64,000 bases of DNA from Lachnospiraceae bacterium (GCA_029100405.1 JAQXPG010000078.1:1-64000); one strand, 5' to 3'; shown: positions 16,166 to 25,262, counted from the stretch's first letter. A program made the numbers and translations. Notes: generated from the sequence alone by a model not told the origin.

Positions 16166-17314
16166 TTAGACACCGAAAATAGCCATGAATACACCGGCAG
16201 CTACGGCTGTTCCGATAACACCGGCAACATTCGGTCCCATGGCATGCATGAGAAGGAAGTTGGTCGGATCTGCTTCGGCGCCAACCTTCTGGGAAACACG
16301 GGCACTCATAGGCACCGCAGAGACTCCGGCTGAACCAATCAGAGGATTGATCTTACCCTTGGTGATCCAGCAAAGGAGGTTGCCAAGCCAAACACCTGCT
16401 GCAGTTGCAACCATGAATGCGATCAGACCCAGAGCGACGATCTTCAGTGTGGAAACATTCAGGAAGGCTTCTGCAGAAGTAGATGCTCCGACAGAAGTAC
16501 CCAGAAGAATTACGACGATATACATCAGCGCATTGCTGGCTGTATCGGTCAGCTGACGAACAACGCCGCACTCTTTAAAGAGATTGCCAAGCATCAGCAA
16601 ACCGACAAGCGGTGCTGTGGTCGGAAGGATCAGGCAGACAATAATGGTAACAACGATCGGGAAGAGGATCTTCTCGAGCTTGGATACCGGCCGAAGCTGA
16701 GCCATATGGATCTTACGATTCTTTTCCGATGTAAAAAGCTTCATGATCGGAGGCTGAATGATCGGAACCAGAGACATATAAGAATATGCTGCTACGGCAA
16801 TCGGTCCCATCAGAGAAGACTGCCCCAATTTTCCGGCCAGGAAAATGGATGTAGGTCCATCTGCTCCACCGATGATGGAAATTGCAGCTGCTGCCTTATC
16901 GTTGAATCCGAGAAGGATCGCAACCAGATAAGCCATGTAAATTCCAAACTGAGCACCGGCACCCATCAAAAACGAGATCGGGTTAGCGATCAGAGGACTG
17001 AAGTCGGTCATTGCTCCGACTCCCATGAAGATCAGGGAAGGCAGGATCGACCATTCATCCAATTGATAGAAATAATAAAGCAGGCCACCGACTCCATTGG
17101 AAGTCTCAGCCGGAGATGCGATGATATCCGGATAAATATTAACCAGAAGCATGCCAAATGCGATCGGAACCAAAAGAAGCGGTTCAAAGTCCTTCGCAAT
17201 CGCGAGATAGAGGAAAATCCCTGCTATCACGATCATGATGAAGTTACCGACAGTCAGGTTCGCAAAGGCAGTCTGATGGAGAAGGTTACCTAACGTACTT
17301 GCAACGTAACTCAT
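16166..17314 (-). CDS. oadB: Sodium-translocating decarboxylase beta subunit
   Basis: Membrane subunit that decarboxylates carboxybiotin and couples it to Na+ export. The 382 residues contain about ten hydrophobic segments and the family motifs: FMGVGAMTDFSPLIANP (Asp of the ion path), GGADGPTSIFLAGKLG, and GSAGVSAVPMSARVSQKVGA near the C-terminus. Length and motifs match OadB/GcdB/MmdB, which cannot be separated by sequence inspection. It lies between the biotin carrier and the alpha-type carboxyltransferase. Confidence 0.95.
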   Translation of the reverse strand: MSYVASTLGNLLHQTAFANLTVGNFIMIVIAGIFLYLAIAKDFEPLLLVPIAFGMLLVNIYPDIIASPAETSNGVGGLLYYFYQLDEWSILPSLIFMGVGAMTDFSPLIANPISFLMGAGAQFGIYMAYLVAILLGFNDKAAAAISIIGGADGPTSIFLAGKLGQSSLMGPIAVAAYSYMSLVPIIQPPIMKLFTSEKNRKIHMAQLRPVSKLEKILFPIVVTIIVCLILPTTAPLVGLLMLGNLFKECGVVRQLTDTASNALMYIVVILLGTSVGASTSAEAFLNVSTLKIVALGLIAFMVATAAGVWLGNLLCWITKGKINPLIGSAGVSAVPMSARVSQKVGAEADPTNFLLMHAMGPNVAGVIGTAVAAGVFMAIFGV

Positions 17315-17337
17315 GTAAATTCCTCCTGAAAGTCAGA

Positions 17338-17694
17338 TTATTCATTCATTGTAGCGAGAAGATCTCCAGCCTCAACCATCTGACCTTCAGAAACCTCGAT
17401 GCTGGCTACAGTGCCGGCCTTCGGTGCAACAACCGGGGTCTCCATCTTCATGACTTCCAGAGTCAGGATGGGATCGCCTGGCTTTACAGCATCACCGGGC
17501 TTGGTGTTGATCTTAAAGACTTTTCCGGATGCACCGGCATCAATCTTCAGAGAACCTGCTGCACCGGCTGCCTTCTTTACCGGAGCCTTGGGAGCCTGTG
17601 CAGGTCTTGCTGCAGGTGCGCTTGCTGTGCTTCCGGTCTCTTCTACAGTTACATCATATGCTGTGCCGTTAACGGTAATGGTATAGCTTTTCAT
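17338..17694 (-). CDS. Biotin carboxyl carrier protein of the decarboxylase
   Basis: A 118-residue biotinyl-domain protein. The N-terminal strand region (MKSYTITVNGTAYDVTVEE) is followed by an Ala/Pro/Lys-rich hinge (residues about 22-48) and the biotinyl domain, with attachment lysine in LEVMKMETPV near residue 85. Such a free carrier swings between carboxyltransferase and membrane pump. It is the only biotin carrier in the operon although there are two carboxyltransferase subunits, so both probably load the same carrier. Biotin protein ligase is not in the window. Confidence 0.95.
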   Translation of the reverse strand: MKSYTITVNGTAYDVTVEETGSTASAPAARPAQAPKAPVKKAAGAAGSLKIDAGASGKVFKINTKPGDAVKPGDPILTLEVMKMETPVVAPKAGTVASIEVSEGQMVEAGDLLATMNE

Positions 17695-17717
17695 TATAAA
17701 TTCCTCCTGAACACTAA

Positions 17718-18482
17718 TTAATATCTTCTCCGGATAGAACGGACAACAAAGTCATCGGTTGTCATTCCGGTCGACGCTGCGACGGCTGCGGCAATCACTG
17801 CAACCAGTTCGCCATCATCCGCTGTTTCTTCCGTTTCTTCGACTTCTTCCTTTACTGCAGCCTGCTTCTCAGTATCTTCCTGACCGGAGAATTTCTTCTG
17901 CAGATAAGGAATGATCCGGAAAGCGTAGATAACGAGGCTGATGATGATCAGTACCGAGAACACCACCAGCATGCCCATCAGCACATTCAATGCTGCCTTT
18001 GACATGGTCTCTCCCAGGGAATAGTCCACGTTAACATTCATGGAGGTCAGTTTCATCCGGTCTCCGAGAACATTAAAGGTAAAAATGACCTTACCGGTAC
18101 GCTTGGCATAACTTACAGCCTGTGTGGCTGTAACAGTCTTTCCTGCCTTTTCAATCTTGAAAGTGCCAAAGCCCTTCAAATCACCGAGCGTCTCTGCATT
18201 GTCGGCCCAGTTCTGAAGAAGGGTCTCATACATTACATCCTGTTCCTTTTCCGTACCCGTTGCTGTCTCGGAAGCGGTCCGATATTGCTCGGCCTGCTTG
18301 GCCGCATCCTCTGCGGAGATCTGAGCCAGATTCGTTGTCATGGACTGGACGCTCTCTTTCAGAGAGGATCTGCTATATCCGTAAACCCTGGACTGTTGAT
18401 CGATCGACTTGCCGCAGGAAACCAGACTGAGCATCATGACAAGCATGCAGGCGAAAAGGATGAGTCTTTTCTTCATTTTCAT
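17718..18482 (-). CDS. OadG-type decarboxylase gamma subunit with lipoprotein-like N-terminal domain
   Basis: The C-terminal half is OadG-like: one membrane helix (about residues 153-178, NVLMGMLVVFSVLIIISLVI), an acidic stretch, and the family ending ELVAVIAAAVAASTG...FVVRSIRRRY. The N-terminal half is extra: a signal peptide with a lipobox (MMLSLVSC, Cys at residue 23) and about 125 residues that should lie outside the membrane. Classic OadG is only about 80-100 residues. The extra domain may stabilise or regulate the pump, but no function is known to me. It starts 11 bases after the upstream carboxyltransferase stop. Confidence 0.88.
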   Translation of the reverse strand: MKMKKRLILFACMLVMMLSLVSCGKSIDQQSRVYGYSRSSLKESVQSMTTNLAQISAEDAAKQAEQYRTASETATGTEKEQDVMYETLLQNWADNAETLGDLKGFGTFKIEKAGKTVTATQAVSYAKRTGKVIFTFNVLGDRMKLTSMNVNVDYSLGETMSKAALNVLMGMLVVFSVLIIISLVIYAFRIIPYLQKKFSGQEDTEKQAAVKEEVEETEETADDGELVAVIAAAVAASTGMTTDDFVVRSIRRRY

Positions 18483-18493
18483 AAGTACCTCAC

Positions 18494-19879
18494 TTACTTT
18501 GTGCCATGCTTTTTATAGGTCTCATCTTCCTGTTTGGTGCAGAGCATTTCAAAGCCTGCAATCAGGTACTTTCTTGCATCTGCAGGATTTACCAGGCGGT
18601 CAATATAGCCGCGGCGAAGTGCATTTACGACACCGGACTGCTTCTCATCGAATTCTGCTGCAACCTTGGAAAGATCTGCTTCTTTATCATCTGCACAAAT
18701 AAGCTTTGCAGCAAGGTCTGCATCCATGATCCCCATTTCAGCATCGGGGAATGCCAGGCAGAGATCTGCGCCGACGGACTTGGAATTCATAAGAATATAA
18801 GCTGTGCCGACTGCCTTCTTTGTGATCAGATTGATCTTCGGAACGGTAGCCTCAGACAATGCAAATACAAAAGCAGAAAGTGCCTTCGGCAGAGTCTTTT
18901 CAGAATGAATACTTGCTTCATAACCAGCCACATTGGTAAGAGTCAGGATCGGAATGGAGAAAGCATCACAGAAACGGATAAAGTCTGCTGCCTTACGGCA
19001 TCCGGCGGTTTTCAGCTTGTCTTCCTTATTTCCTACAACTCCTACCGTCTGACCATCCAGCTGAATGAAACCGGTAATAAAGGAGGTTGCGTAACCTTTC
19101 TTGGTCTCAACAAAGACATGGTTATCGGAAAGTTCTTTCGCGATCTCACAAGGACAGCTGTCTTTTGTGATTTCGGATGCACGATTCAAATCATCTTCAC
19201 AGTCATTGAAGCATCCGTCTTCCAGATTAGATCCGGGAAGAATGGTAACCAGCTTCCGGATGGAATCGATGATCTCATCTTCACTTCCGATACCGTCAAC
19301 AAGACCGGTGTTCTCGTACTGGAACTTTGCGGAAGCACTGTCACATTGATCAACATTATTTCCCGGAATGGCATCCGGTGCATTTAAAAAGAGTTTGGCA
19401 TCCTCAGTCATGAAGACAAAGTCGCTGACTCCTGCCAGAGTCGACATACCGCCGCCGCATTTTCCAACGACAGCTGTGATTTCAGGTACAACACCGGAAG
19501 CCTTGACTGCTTCCTGGTAGATGGATCCGATGCTTTCCAGAGCATCGAAGGATTCCTGCAGACGTACACCGCCGCAATCCAGAAAACCGATCACAGGGGC
19601 TCCCATTTTTACTGCCATCCGGTAAATATTCCGGATCTTTCTTGCATGCATCTCACCGATCGTACCGCCCAGTACTGAGTTGTCCTGGCTGTATACGAAG
19701 ACAAGATTGCCATCGATCAGGCCATGGCCGGTAATTACACCGTCCGATGGGGTGTCATCTTTACTCAGGTTAAAATCCGTATTTCGGCTGGTAACGCCTG
19801 CGCCGAGCTCTACGAAACTGTTCTCGTCGAGCAGACGCTGGATTCTCTGAGCTGCAAGACTGTTCTTACGTTCACTCAT
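18494..19879 (-). CDS. Acyl-CoA carboxyltransferase-type decarboxylase subunit (MmdA-like)
   Basis: Crotonase-fold carboxyltransferase related to methylmalonyl-CoA decarboxylase alpha, glutaconyl-CoA decarboxylase alpha and propionyl-CoA carboxylase beta. Family motifs include SDGVITGHGLIDG, YSQDNSVLGGTIGEMHARKI and GKCGGGMSTLAG in the N-terminal half, and LTNVAGYEASIHSEK and KKAVGTAYILMNSKSVGADL in the C-terminal half. At 461 residues it is shorter than classic MmdA (about 510). The ATG at 19879 follows GGAGG; an upstream in-frame start at 19912 lacks one. First gene of the operon, behind a good sigma-A promoter. The acyl-CoA substrate cannot be fixed by sequence. Confidence 0.88.
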   Translation of the reverse strand: MSERKNSLAAQRIQRLLDENSFVELGAGVTSRNTDFNLSKDDTPSDGVITGHGLIDGNLVFVYSQDNSVLGGTIGEMHARKIRNIYRMAVKMGAPVIGFLDCGGVRLQESFDALESIGSIYQEAVKASGVVPEITAVVGKCGGGMSTLAGVSDFVFMTEDAKLFLNAPDAIPGNNVDQCDSASAKFQYENTGLVDGIGSEDEIIDSIRKLVTILPGSNLEDGCFNDCEDDLNRASEITKDSCPCEIAKELSDNHVFVETKKGYATSFITGFIQLDGQTVGVVGNKEDKLKTAGCRKAADFIRFCDAFSIPILTLTNVAGYEASIHSEKTLPKALSAFVFALSEATVPKINLITKKAVGTAYILMNSKSVGADLCLAFPDAEMGIMDADLAAKLICADDKEADLSKVAAEFDEKQSGVVNALRRGYIDRLVNPADARKYLIAGFEMLCTKQEDETYKKHGTK

Positions 19880-19921
19880 GCTGCTATCCTCCATAAAGCT
19901 GATAAATTTCATACGTAATGT

Positions 19922-19950
19922 ATTTTATCCCAATTAGAACTGCAAAACAA
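19922..19950 (-). promoter_or_regulatory. Sigma-A-type promoter of the decarboxylase operon
   Basis: Minus strand: TTGTTT (19945-19950), 17-base spacer, TAAAAT (19922-19927). It would start about 36 bases before the ATG at 19879. I see no operator repeats overlapping it. Confidence 0.7.
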
Positions 19951-20066
19951 CAAGTATTCCGTTAAAAAATAGACAATTTCGACGGTCTGTATGGACTCTG
20001 ACTTCTTCCTCTTTCAATCATTCGGTCTTCCTTTGTCAATAAGTGCCATTACAAAGGAAAAGTTTC

Positions 20067-20678
20067 TTAAGTCTTTGATCCGTCAGATGACAGTCCGTTT
20101 TCCAGGACTTCCCTGGCCTCTTCCTTTGCTTCCTCTTTAAATTCTTCGACTTTGACCGGGTCAATGACCGGAAGCTCCTCCAGGCTCGAGATACCGAAAG
20201 CACGTAAAAACTCATCGGTCGTCCCGAAAAGGATCGGTCGTCCGGGTGCATCCAGCCGCCCCAGTTCTTCCGCCAGTCCATATTCCACCAATTTATTGAC
20301 CGCATGATCTGAAGAGACCCCCCGGATCTTCTCGATCTCTGCCTTTGTCACCGGCTGCTTGTAAGCAATAATGGACAGAGTCTCCAGAAGGACCTCTGTC
20401 AGAGCATATTTTCTGGGCTGCCTGGCCAGACGGATCAAATAGGGATAGGCCTCCCGGGACGTGGACATCTGGAAGGCATGATTGACCTCTTGGATCCGGA
20501 TGCCGCGTTCCTCCCTGTCATAAGAAGTACGAAGCTCCTGGGCCAATTGTTCGGCCTCTTCCTCGCTTATGTCCAGTGCCTTAGCCAGCTGACCTTTTGT
20601 CACCGGACTTCCCATGGCAAAAAGGATCCCTTCGATTGCCTGAAGCTTCTCCTTTTGTATCTTCTCTTTCTCTTCCAT
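20067..20678 (-). CDS. scpB: Segregation and condensation protein B
   Basis: Kleisin-associated winged-helix protein of the SMC-ScpAB chromosome condensation complex. Two winged-helix domains span about residues 10-85 and 90-170. Family motifs are AIEGILFAMG, ALTEVLLETLSIIAYKQPVT, IRGVSSDHAVNKLVEYGL and GRPILFGTTDEFL. An acidic, Glu-rich tail follows. The 203-residue length is normal. It lies 44 bases downstream of scpA; the pair forms a unit ahead of the decarboxylase promoter. No clear terminator is seen after its stop. Confidence 0.96.
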   Translation of the reverse strand: MEEKEKIQKEKLQAIEGILFAMGSPVTKGQLAKALDISEEEAEQLAQELRTSYDREERGIRIQEVNHAFQMSTSREAYPYLIRLARQPRKYALTEVLLETLSIIAYKQPVTKAEIEKIRGVSSDHAVNKLVEYGLAEELGRLDAPGRPILFGTTDEFLRAFGISSLEELPVIDPVKVEEFKEEAKEEAREVLENGLSSDGSKT

Positions 20679-20722
20679 CCTCTCACCATCTTTCTTTTAT
20701 CTGCTTTCATCCTTTTTTGATC

Positions 20723-21484
20723 TTAAGATCCTGTATTGTCCGCCAGATTCGATGTGATCTCGATCTCGCCGAAAGCCTCCTCCTGACGGATCCTGATCTG
20801 TCCGGTCTTCATCAACTCCAGGATCGAAAGGAAAGTCACGATCACCTGAATCCGGGAAGACTGCCCGGATAGAAGCTGACGGAAGGAAAATTTGCGATGG
20901 CTTTTCGCATAAACCGAGAGCTCCTGCATTTTGTCTTCCAGAGAGACCTCTTCTTTTTCGATCTTCCCGAATTTAGACCGGATCGGATCGACCCTGTTTT
21001 CCTTTTGACGAAGGACGGATTCGAAGACCCGGCCCAGATCCTTCAGTGTCAGTCCATCCAGAAGCTCATCAATATCCACCGGTTCCTCATAGGTCCTCAC
21101 TTCGGAAGGAATGTCCGGATCATGGTAATAAAGAGGGGCTGCTTCTTTCTGCAGATCTGCCAGCTCTTCTGAAATGCTGCGATACATCTTATATTCCAGG
21201 AGTCTTTCCACCAGTTCTGATCGGGGGTCTACTTCCTCTCCCTCCTCGTTTTTCTCCTGAGGCAGAAGCATGCGGGACTTGATATCGAGAAGGGTTGCCG
21301 CCATCACCAGAAATTCACTCATGATATCCAGATCCGCCTGTCGCATGGAATCCAGATATTCCAGATACTGATCCGTGATATCGGCAATCGGAATATCATA
21401 AATACTGACCTTATTTTTATCGATCAGATGTAAAAGAAGGTCCAGAGGGCCATCGAATGCCTCCAGATGTACACTAAGTTCCAT
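20723..21484 (-). CDS. scpA: Segregation and condensation protein A (kleisin)
   Basis: Kleisin subunit that bridges SMC heads. The N-terminal signature is VHLEAFDGPLDLLLHLI, then IYDIPIADITDQYLEYLD and MAATLLDIKSRMLLP; a winged-helix C-terminus includes VIVTFLSILELMKTGQIRIR. I start at the ATG at 21484 (MELSVHLEAFDG), preceded by TGGAGA; the ATG at 21496 is four codons longer and equally in frame, while 21586 is unlikely. About 254 residues, normal for Firmicutes. It follows the pnp terminator, so it needs its own promoter, which I could not identify. Confidence 0.95.
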   Translation of the reverse strand: MELSVHLEAFDGPLDLLLHLIDKNKVSIYDIPIADITDQYLEYLDSMRQADLDIMSEFLVMAATLLDIKSRMLLPQEKNEEGEEVDPRSELVERLLEYKMYRSISEELADLQKEAAPLYYHDPDIPSEVRTYEEPVDIDELLDGLTLKDLGRVFESVLRQKENRVDPIRSKFGKIEKEEVSLEDKMQELSVYAKSHRKFSFRQLLSGQSSRIQVIVTFLSILELMKTGQIRIRQEEAFGEIEITSNLADNTGS

Positions 21485-21595
21485 AATATTCTCCATTTCA
21501 TCCGGCAAGCGAAGGAATTTCCTTTTTTCCGTCCAAGTCAGGGGAGTCTCCAAGCAAAAAAGTCTTCTTATTCCAGGGAAAAGCAAAAACCAGAC

Positions 21596-21631
21596 AAAAA
21601 GAAATCGGGGCTTTTCTTTTGCCCCGATTTC
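21596..21631 (-). terminator. Rho-independent terminator after pnp
   Basis: Perfect 11-bp stem GAAATCGGGGC (21601-21611) with 21621-21631, 9-base loop. On the minus strand it is followed by TTTTTGTCTGG. It lies about 80 bases past the pnp stop. Confidence 0.9.
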
Positions 21632-21711
21632 TCCTTCTTAATATAGTCCGTCATATGAATGACAGAGGAAAGAAATCTTCGTCATCCATGATTGATCGAT
21701 GAAAACAGGAC

Positions 21712-23808
21712 TTATCGCTCTTCTGCAGGCAGGTCCTTGATGCTGAAGGACATGCGTCCCATCTTATCCTTACCCATGCAGATGACCTTTACGACATCGC
21801 CAAGAGTCAGAACATCCTCTACCCGGTCGATACGCTCCTTGGCGATCTTACTGATATGAACCATACCTTCTTTTCCGGGAGCGAACTCAATAAATGCACC
21901 GAATTCCTTGATGCTGACAACCTTGCCGGTCAGGATCTGTCCCTTATAGAAGTCTGTTGTGATGATTTCGATCAGGCGCTTAGCTTCCTCGATACCATCC
22001 ATATCATTTCCGCAGAGATCCACACGTCCGTCATCGGTAATGTCGATCTTCACACCCGTGCGTTCGATGATCTCATTGATGGTCTTACCTCTCTGTCCAA
22101 CCACATCACCGATCTTCTGAGGATCGATGTTCATGGAATAGATCTTCGGAGCATACTTGGAAAGCTGCTTTCTTGGTTCTGCGATTGCCTTGGACATGCA
22201 GGTGTCCATGATGAAGTTTCTTGCCTCATGGGCTCTGTGAATGGCTTCCTCTACGATCGGACGGGTCAGGCCATGGATCTTGATATCCATCTGAATGGCT
22301 GAAATGCCCTCATGGGTACCGGTCACTTTAAAGTCCATATCACCGAAGAAATCTTCCAGTCCCTGAATGTCTGTCAGAACGATATAATCGTCATCTGTAT
22401 CACCGGTCACCAGTCCGCAGGAAATTCCGGCAACCATATCCTTCAAAGGAACACCGGCTGCCATCAGAGACATGCAGGATGCACAGGTCGAAGCCATGGA
22501 TGTGGATCCGTTCGACTCGAAAGTCTCGGATACGGCACGAATGGCATAAGGAAATTCTTCTACCGAAGGAAGTACCGGAACCAGGGCACGCTCTGCCAGG
22601 GCACCATGTCCGATCTCACGGCGTCCCGGTCCTCTGGACGGCTTGGTTTCACCTACCGAATAGGAAGGGAAATTATATTGATGAATGTAACGCTTCTCGG
22701 TGATATTGGGGTCCAGTCCGTCGATCTTCTGAACTTCAGACAAAGGAGCCAGGGTCACAACATCACAGATCTGTGTCTGTCCACGGGTAAACATTGCAGA
22801 ACCGTGAACTCTGGGAATCAGATCCACTTCAGCGGAAAGAGGACGAATCTCGTCAATTCTTCTTCCGTCCGGACGTTTGTGATCCTTTAAGATCATCTTA
22901 CGTACCGTCTTCTTTTCATACTGATATACCGCATCATCTACCAGAGGAAGCCAGTCTTCATTGTCAGCATATGCTTCACGGATCTTCTCTGTGATCTGCT
23001 TTACATTTTCCTCACGAGCCTGCTTGTCATCGGTAAAGACAGCTTCTTCCATCTCTTCAGGAGAAACAATTCTTTTCATGTCAGCAAACATCTCAGCCGG
23101 TACTGCAACACTCTCATAGGTGAACTTAGGCTTACCAACTTCAGCCACCATCTGATCGATCAGAGCAATGATGGTCTGGTTTACTTCATGAGCCTTATAG
23201 ATCGCTTCGATCATCTTGTCATCAGAGATCAGATTGGCACCTGCCTCGATCATGATGACCTTATCTCTTGTGGATGCAACGGTAAGCTCCAGGTCTCCTT
23301 CATCCCAATCTTTCTGAGACGGATTGATAATGAACTCGCCATTCTTCATGCCGACCTGGGTCATGGCACAGGGGCCGTCAAAAGGAATGTCGGAAATTGT
23401 GGTCGCCATAGCGGTACCGATCATTGCAACCAGCTCCGGACGGCATTCCGGATCTACGGACATGACCATATTGTTCAAGGTGACATCATTTCTGAAATCC
23501 TTAGGGAAAAGGGGGCGCATAGGACGGTCAATGACACGGGCTGTCAAAACCGAGTTATCGGATGCCTTTCCTTCTCTCTTCTTAAATCCGCCCGGGAACT
23601 TTCCGACCGAATAGAATTTTTCTTCAAATTCAACGGAAAGAGGGAAGAAATCAATGCCTTCTCTCGGTGCATCGGATGCTGTTGCAGTGCACAGAAGGGT
23701 TGTCTCACCATACTGAATGAATACAGCTCCGTTTGCCTGTTTTGCGACCTTGCCGACCTCAACTCTGAGAGGACGACCGGCCAGTTCCATTTCGAATGTC
23801 TTTACCAT
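21712..23808 (-). CDS. pnp: Polyribonucleotide nucleotidyltransferase (PNPase)
   Basis: 3'-5' phosphorolytic exoribonuclease and poly(A)-adding enzyme of RNA turnover. Domains in order: RNase PH-like 1 (about 1-230, VDFFPLSVEFEEKFYSVGKFPGGF), helical linker, RNase PH-like 2 (about 310-540, FPSYSVGETKPSRGPGRREI with GHGALAERAL, and GDTDDDYIVLTDIQG with the catalytic aspartates), KH (about 550-610, GDVVGQRGKTINEIIERTG) and S1 (about 617-690, VSIKEFGAFIEFAPGKEGMV). The 698-residue length is standard. It follows rpsO by 106 bases with a hairpin in between, the usual arrangement in which processing controls pnp expression. Confidence 0.98.
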   Translation of the reverse strand: MVKTFEMELAGRPLRVEVGKVAKQANGAVFIQYGETTLLCTATASDAPREGIDFFPLSVEFEEKFYSVGKFPGGFKKREGKASDNSVLTARVIDRPMRPLFPKDFRNDVTLNNMVMSVDPECRPELVAMIGTAMATTISDIPFDGPCAMTQVGMKNGEFIINPSQKDWDEGDLELTVASTRDKVIMIEAGANLISDDKMIEAIYKAHEVNQTIIALIDQMVAEVGKPKFTYESVAVPAEMFADMKRIVSPEEMEEAVFTDDKQAREENVKQITEKIREAYADNEDWLPLVDDAVYQYEKKTVRKMILKDHKRPDGRRIDEIRPLSAEVDLIPRVHGSAMFTRGQTQICDVVTLAPLSEVQKIDGLDPNITEKRYIHQYNFPSYSVGETKPSRGPGRREIGHGALAERALVPVLPSVEEFPYAIRAVSETFESNGSTSMASTCASCMSLMAAGVPLKDMVAGISCGLVTGDTDDDYIVLTDIQGLEDFFGDMDFKVTGTHEGISAIQMDIKIHGLTRPIVEEAIHRAHEARNFIMDTCMSKAIAEPRKQLSKYAPKIYSMNIDPQKIGDVVGQRGKTINEIIERTGVKIDITDDGRVDLCGNDMDGIEEAKRLIEIITTDFYKGQILTGKVVSIKEFGAFIEFAPGKEGMVHISKIAKERIDRVEDVLTLGDVVKVICMGKDKMGRMSFSIKDLPAEER

Positions 23809-23870
23809 CTCACGTCTCCTAACGATTCTCTTGAGGAAAAAAGAATATCCTCTTACATTTAACTAAAGAA

Positions 23871-23897
23871 GCGGAACGGCATGCTTTGCTGTTCCGC
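23871..23897 (-). promoter_or_regulatory. rpsO-pnp intercistronic hairpin
   Basis: GCGGAAC (23871-23877) pairs with GTTCCGC (23891-23897), with extra inner pairs GCA/TGC. On the minus strand it is followed by TTCTTTAGTT, so it may act as a partial terminator after rpsO or as an RNase III processing site controlling pnp, as in well-studied bacteria. Confidence 0.6.
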
Positions 23898-23914
23898 TCC
23901 TCTTAAGGCTTCTA

Positions 23915-24181
23915 TTATTTTCTGAGGCCAAGGCGCTCAATCAGGGATCTGTAACGCTCGATATCAACACTCTTCAGATAAGCAAGAAGATTTCTTCTCT
24001 TACCTACCATCTTCAGAAGTCCGCGTCTGGAATGATGATCCTTAGGGTTCTGCTTCAGATGCTCCGTGAGCTCTGTAATACGCTCTGTCAGAATGGCTAC
24101 CTGTACTTCAGGTGAACCGGTATCGCCAGGTGTTCTTGCGTACTCATTGATAATAGCTGTCTTCTTTTCCTTTGTAATCAT
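23915..24181 (-). CDS. rpsO: 30S ribosomal protein S15
   Basis: Primary 16S rRNA-binding protein of the small subunit. 88 residues from the ATG at 24181 ([16 protein letters not shown]), exactly the family size; GGAGG precedes it. Signature segments are [35 protein letters not shown] and the end [10 protein letters not shown]. It has its own promoter (24284-24312) and is followed by pnp. Confidence 0.98.
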   Translation of the reverse strand: MITKEKKTAIINEYARTPGDTGSPEVQVAILTERITELTEHLKQNPKDHHSRRGLLKMVGKRRNLLAYLKSVDIERYRSLIERLGLRK

Positions 24182-24200
24182 GGTTTTCCTCCATTTGTTC

Positions 24201-24217
24201 TTGCAGGGATCCTGCAA
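24201..24217 (-). promoter_or_regulatory. Hairpin in the rpsO leader
   Basis: TTGCAGG-GAT-CCTGCAA is a 7-bp perfect stem in the untranslated leader, ending about 9 bases before the Shine-Dalgarno of rpsO. S15 represses its own mRNA through leader structures in many bacteria. A role here is inferred from position only. Confidence 0.4.
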
Positions 24218-24283
24218 ATCTATGCCCGAATCAAGCTGCGGTCGGAAATTCCGTCAACTGAACTCAGGTCAGCACCGTGTTTA

Positions 24284-24312
24284 AATATATCATAGCTTCT
24301 TTAGGATGTAAA
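24284..24312 (-). promoter_or_regulatory. rpsO promoter
   Basis: Minus strand: TTTACA (24307-24312), 17-base spacer, TATATT (24284-24289). Predicted start about 95 bases before the rpsO ATG, leaving room for an autoregulatory leader. Confidence 0.75.
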
Positions 24313-24332
24313 CCGGATTTTTGCTTCCATCC

Positions 24333-25250
24333 CTATTTCCTTTGATTGAAGAAATCCAGAGCAGTATGCGTGTCCGAAAGGATCTGCTGTTTTAAAGCTT
24401 CCAGCGAGTCAAATTTCATCTCCGGTCTTAAATATTTTAAGAAAAGGACCTTGGCCTCTTTCTCATAGACATCCGCCTTAAAATCCAGAATGTGGGTTTC
24501 CACACCCATCTGTCCCATCTTCTGGACTGTCGGTTTGACACCGATATCCGTCACTCCGTGGAAGATCCTGTGGTCAATTTCAACCTCCGTAATATAGACT
24601 CCCTTGGGCGGCAGCAGTTTCTCCGTCGGTGGGAGCTGATTGATGGTCGGAACCCCCATACCGGTCCCGATATGATTTCCATGAATGATTTCGCCCCAAA
24701 TAAAGTAAGGATATCCGAGAAGTTCATTTGCCTCTTCGATCCTGCCCTTCTCGATATCTTCCCGAATATAGGTCGAGCTGATCTCTCTCCCATGGAAACG
24801 GATCTTATCGATCACATCGAAGGTAAAATCATATTTCTTCGACAGTCTTTCCAGAAGTTCAAAATCACCTGCGCCCTGATAGCCGAAGCGAAAATCACGA
24901 CCGACCGCCATATATTTCATAGAGAAGCTTCGGACCAGGATCTCAATAAATTCCTCCGGAGAAAGCTTCATGAAGCGATCCGTAAAAGGGCATTCCAGGA
25001 GATAGTCTATGCCGCGGCTTTTAAGCTCTCCCTTTCTCTCCTCCCGGGTCAAAAGGCTTCTGCCTTTCTCATGATCGATCCGATTTTTCGGTGGAATGTC
25101 AAAGGTGACAAGGCAGGAAGCGAGATCCTTCCTGTCACGGATCCGGTCCAGAAGAAGATCATGGCCCCGATGAAGGCCGTCGAATTTTCCAACCGAAACG
25201 GCTGTCGGCCGATCGATCCTGCTGTCAAAAAAATTGGTAATATATTGCAT
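24333..25250 (-). CDS. ribF: Bifunctional riboflavin kinase / FAD synthetase
   Basis: Makes FMN and then FAD from riboflavin. The N-terminal FAD-synthetase domain has SVGKFDGLHRGHDLLL (HxGH nucleotidyltransferase motif, about residues 19-34) and ISSTYIREDIEKGRI. The C-terminal kinase domain has GIGTGMGVPTIN-type residues (HIGTGMGVPTINQ) and FHGVTDIGVKPTV. The 305-residue length is normal. Last gene of the rimP-to-ribF cluster, 12 bases past truB. Its ribosome site (GAGAAAAAAC) is weak. Confidence 0.96.
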   Translation of the reverse strand: MQYITNFFDSRIDRPTAVSVGKFDGLHRGHDLLLDRIRDRKDLASCLVTFDIPPKNRIDHEKGRSLLTREERKGELKSRGIDYLLECPFTDRFMKLSPEEFIEILVRSFSMKYMAVGRDFRFGYQGAGDFELLERLSKKYDFTFDVIDKIRFHGREISSTYIREDIEKGRIEEANELLGYPYFIWGEIIHGNHIGTGMGVPTINQLPPTEKLLPPKGVYITEVEIDHRIFHGVTDIGVKPTVQKMGQMGVETHILDFKADVYEKEAKVLFLKYLRPEMKFDSLEALKQQILSDTHTALDFFNQRK

Positions 25251-25262
25251 GTTTTTTCTCGT

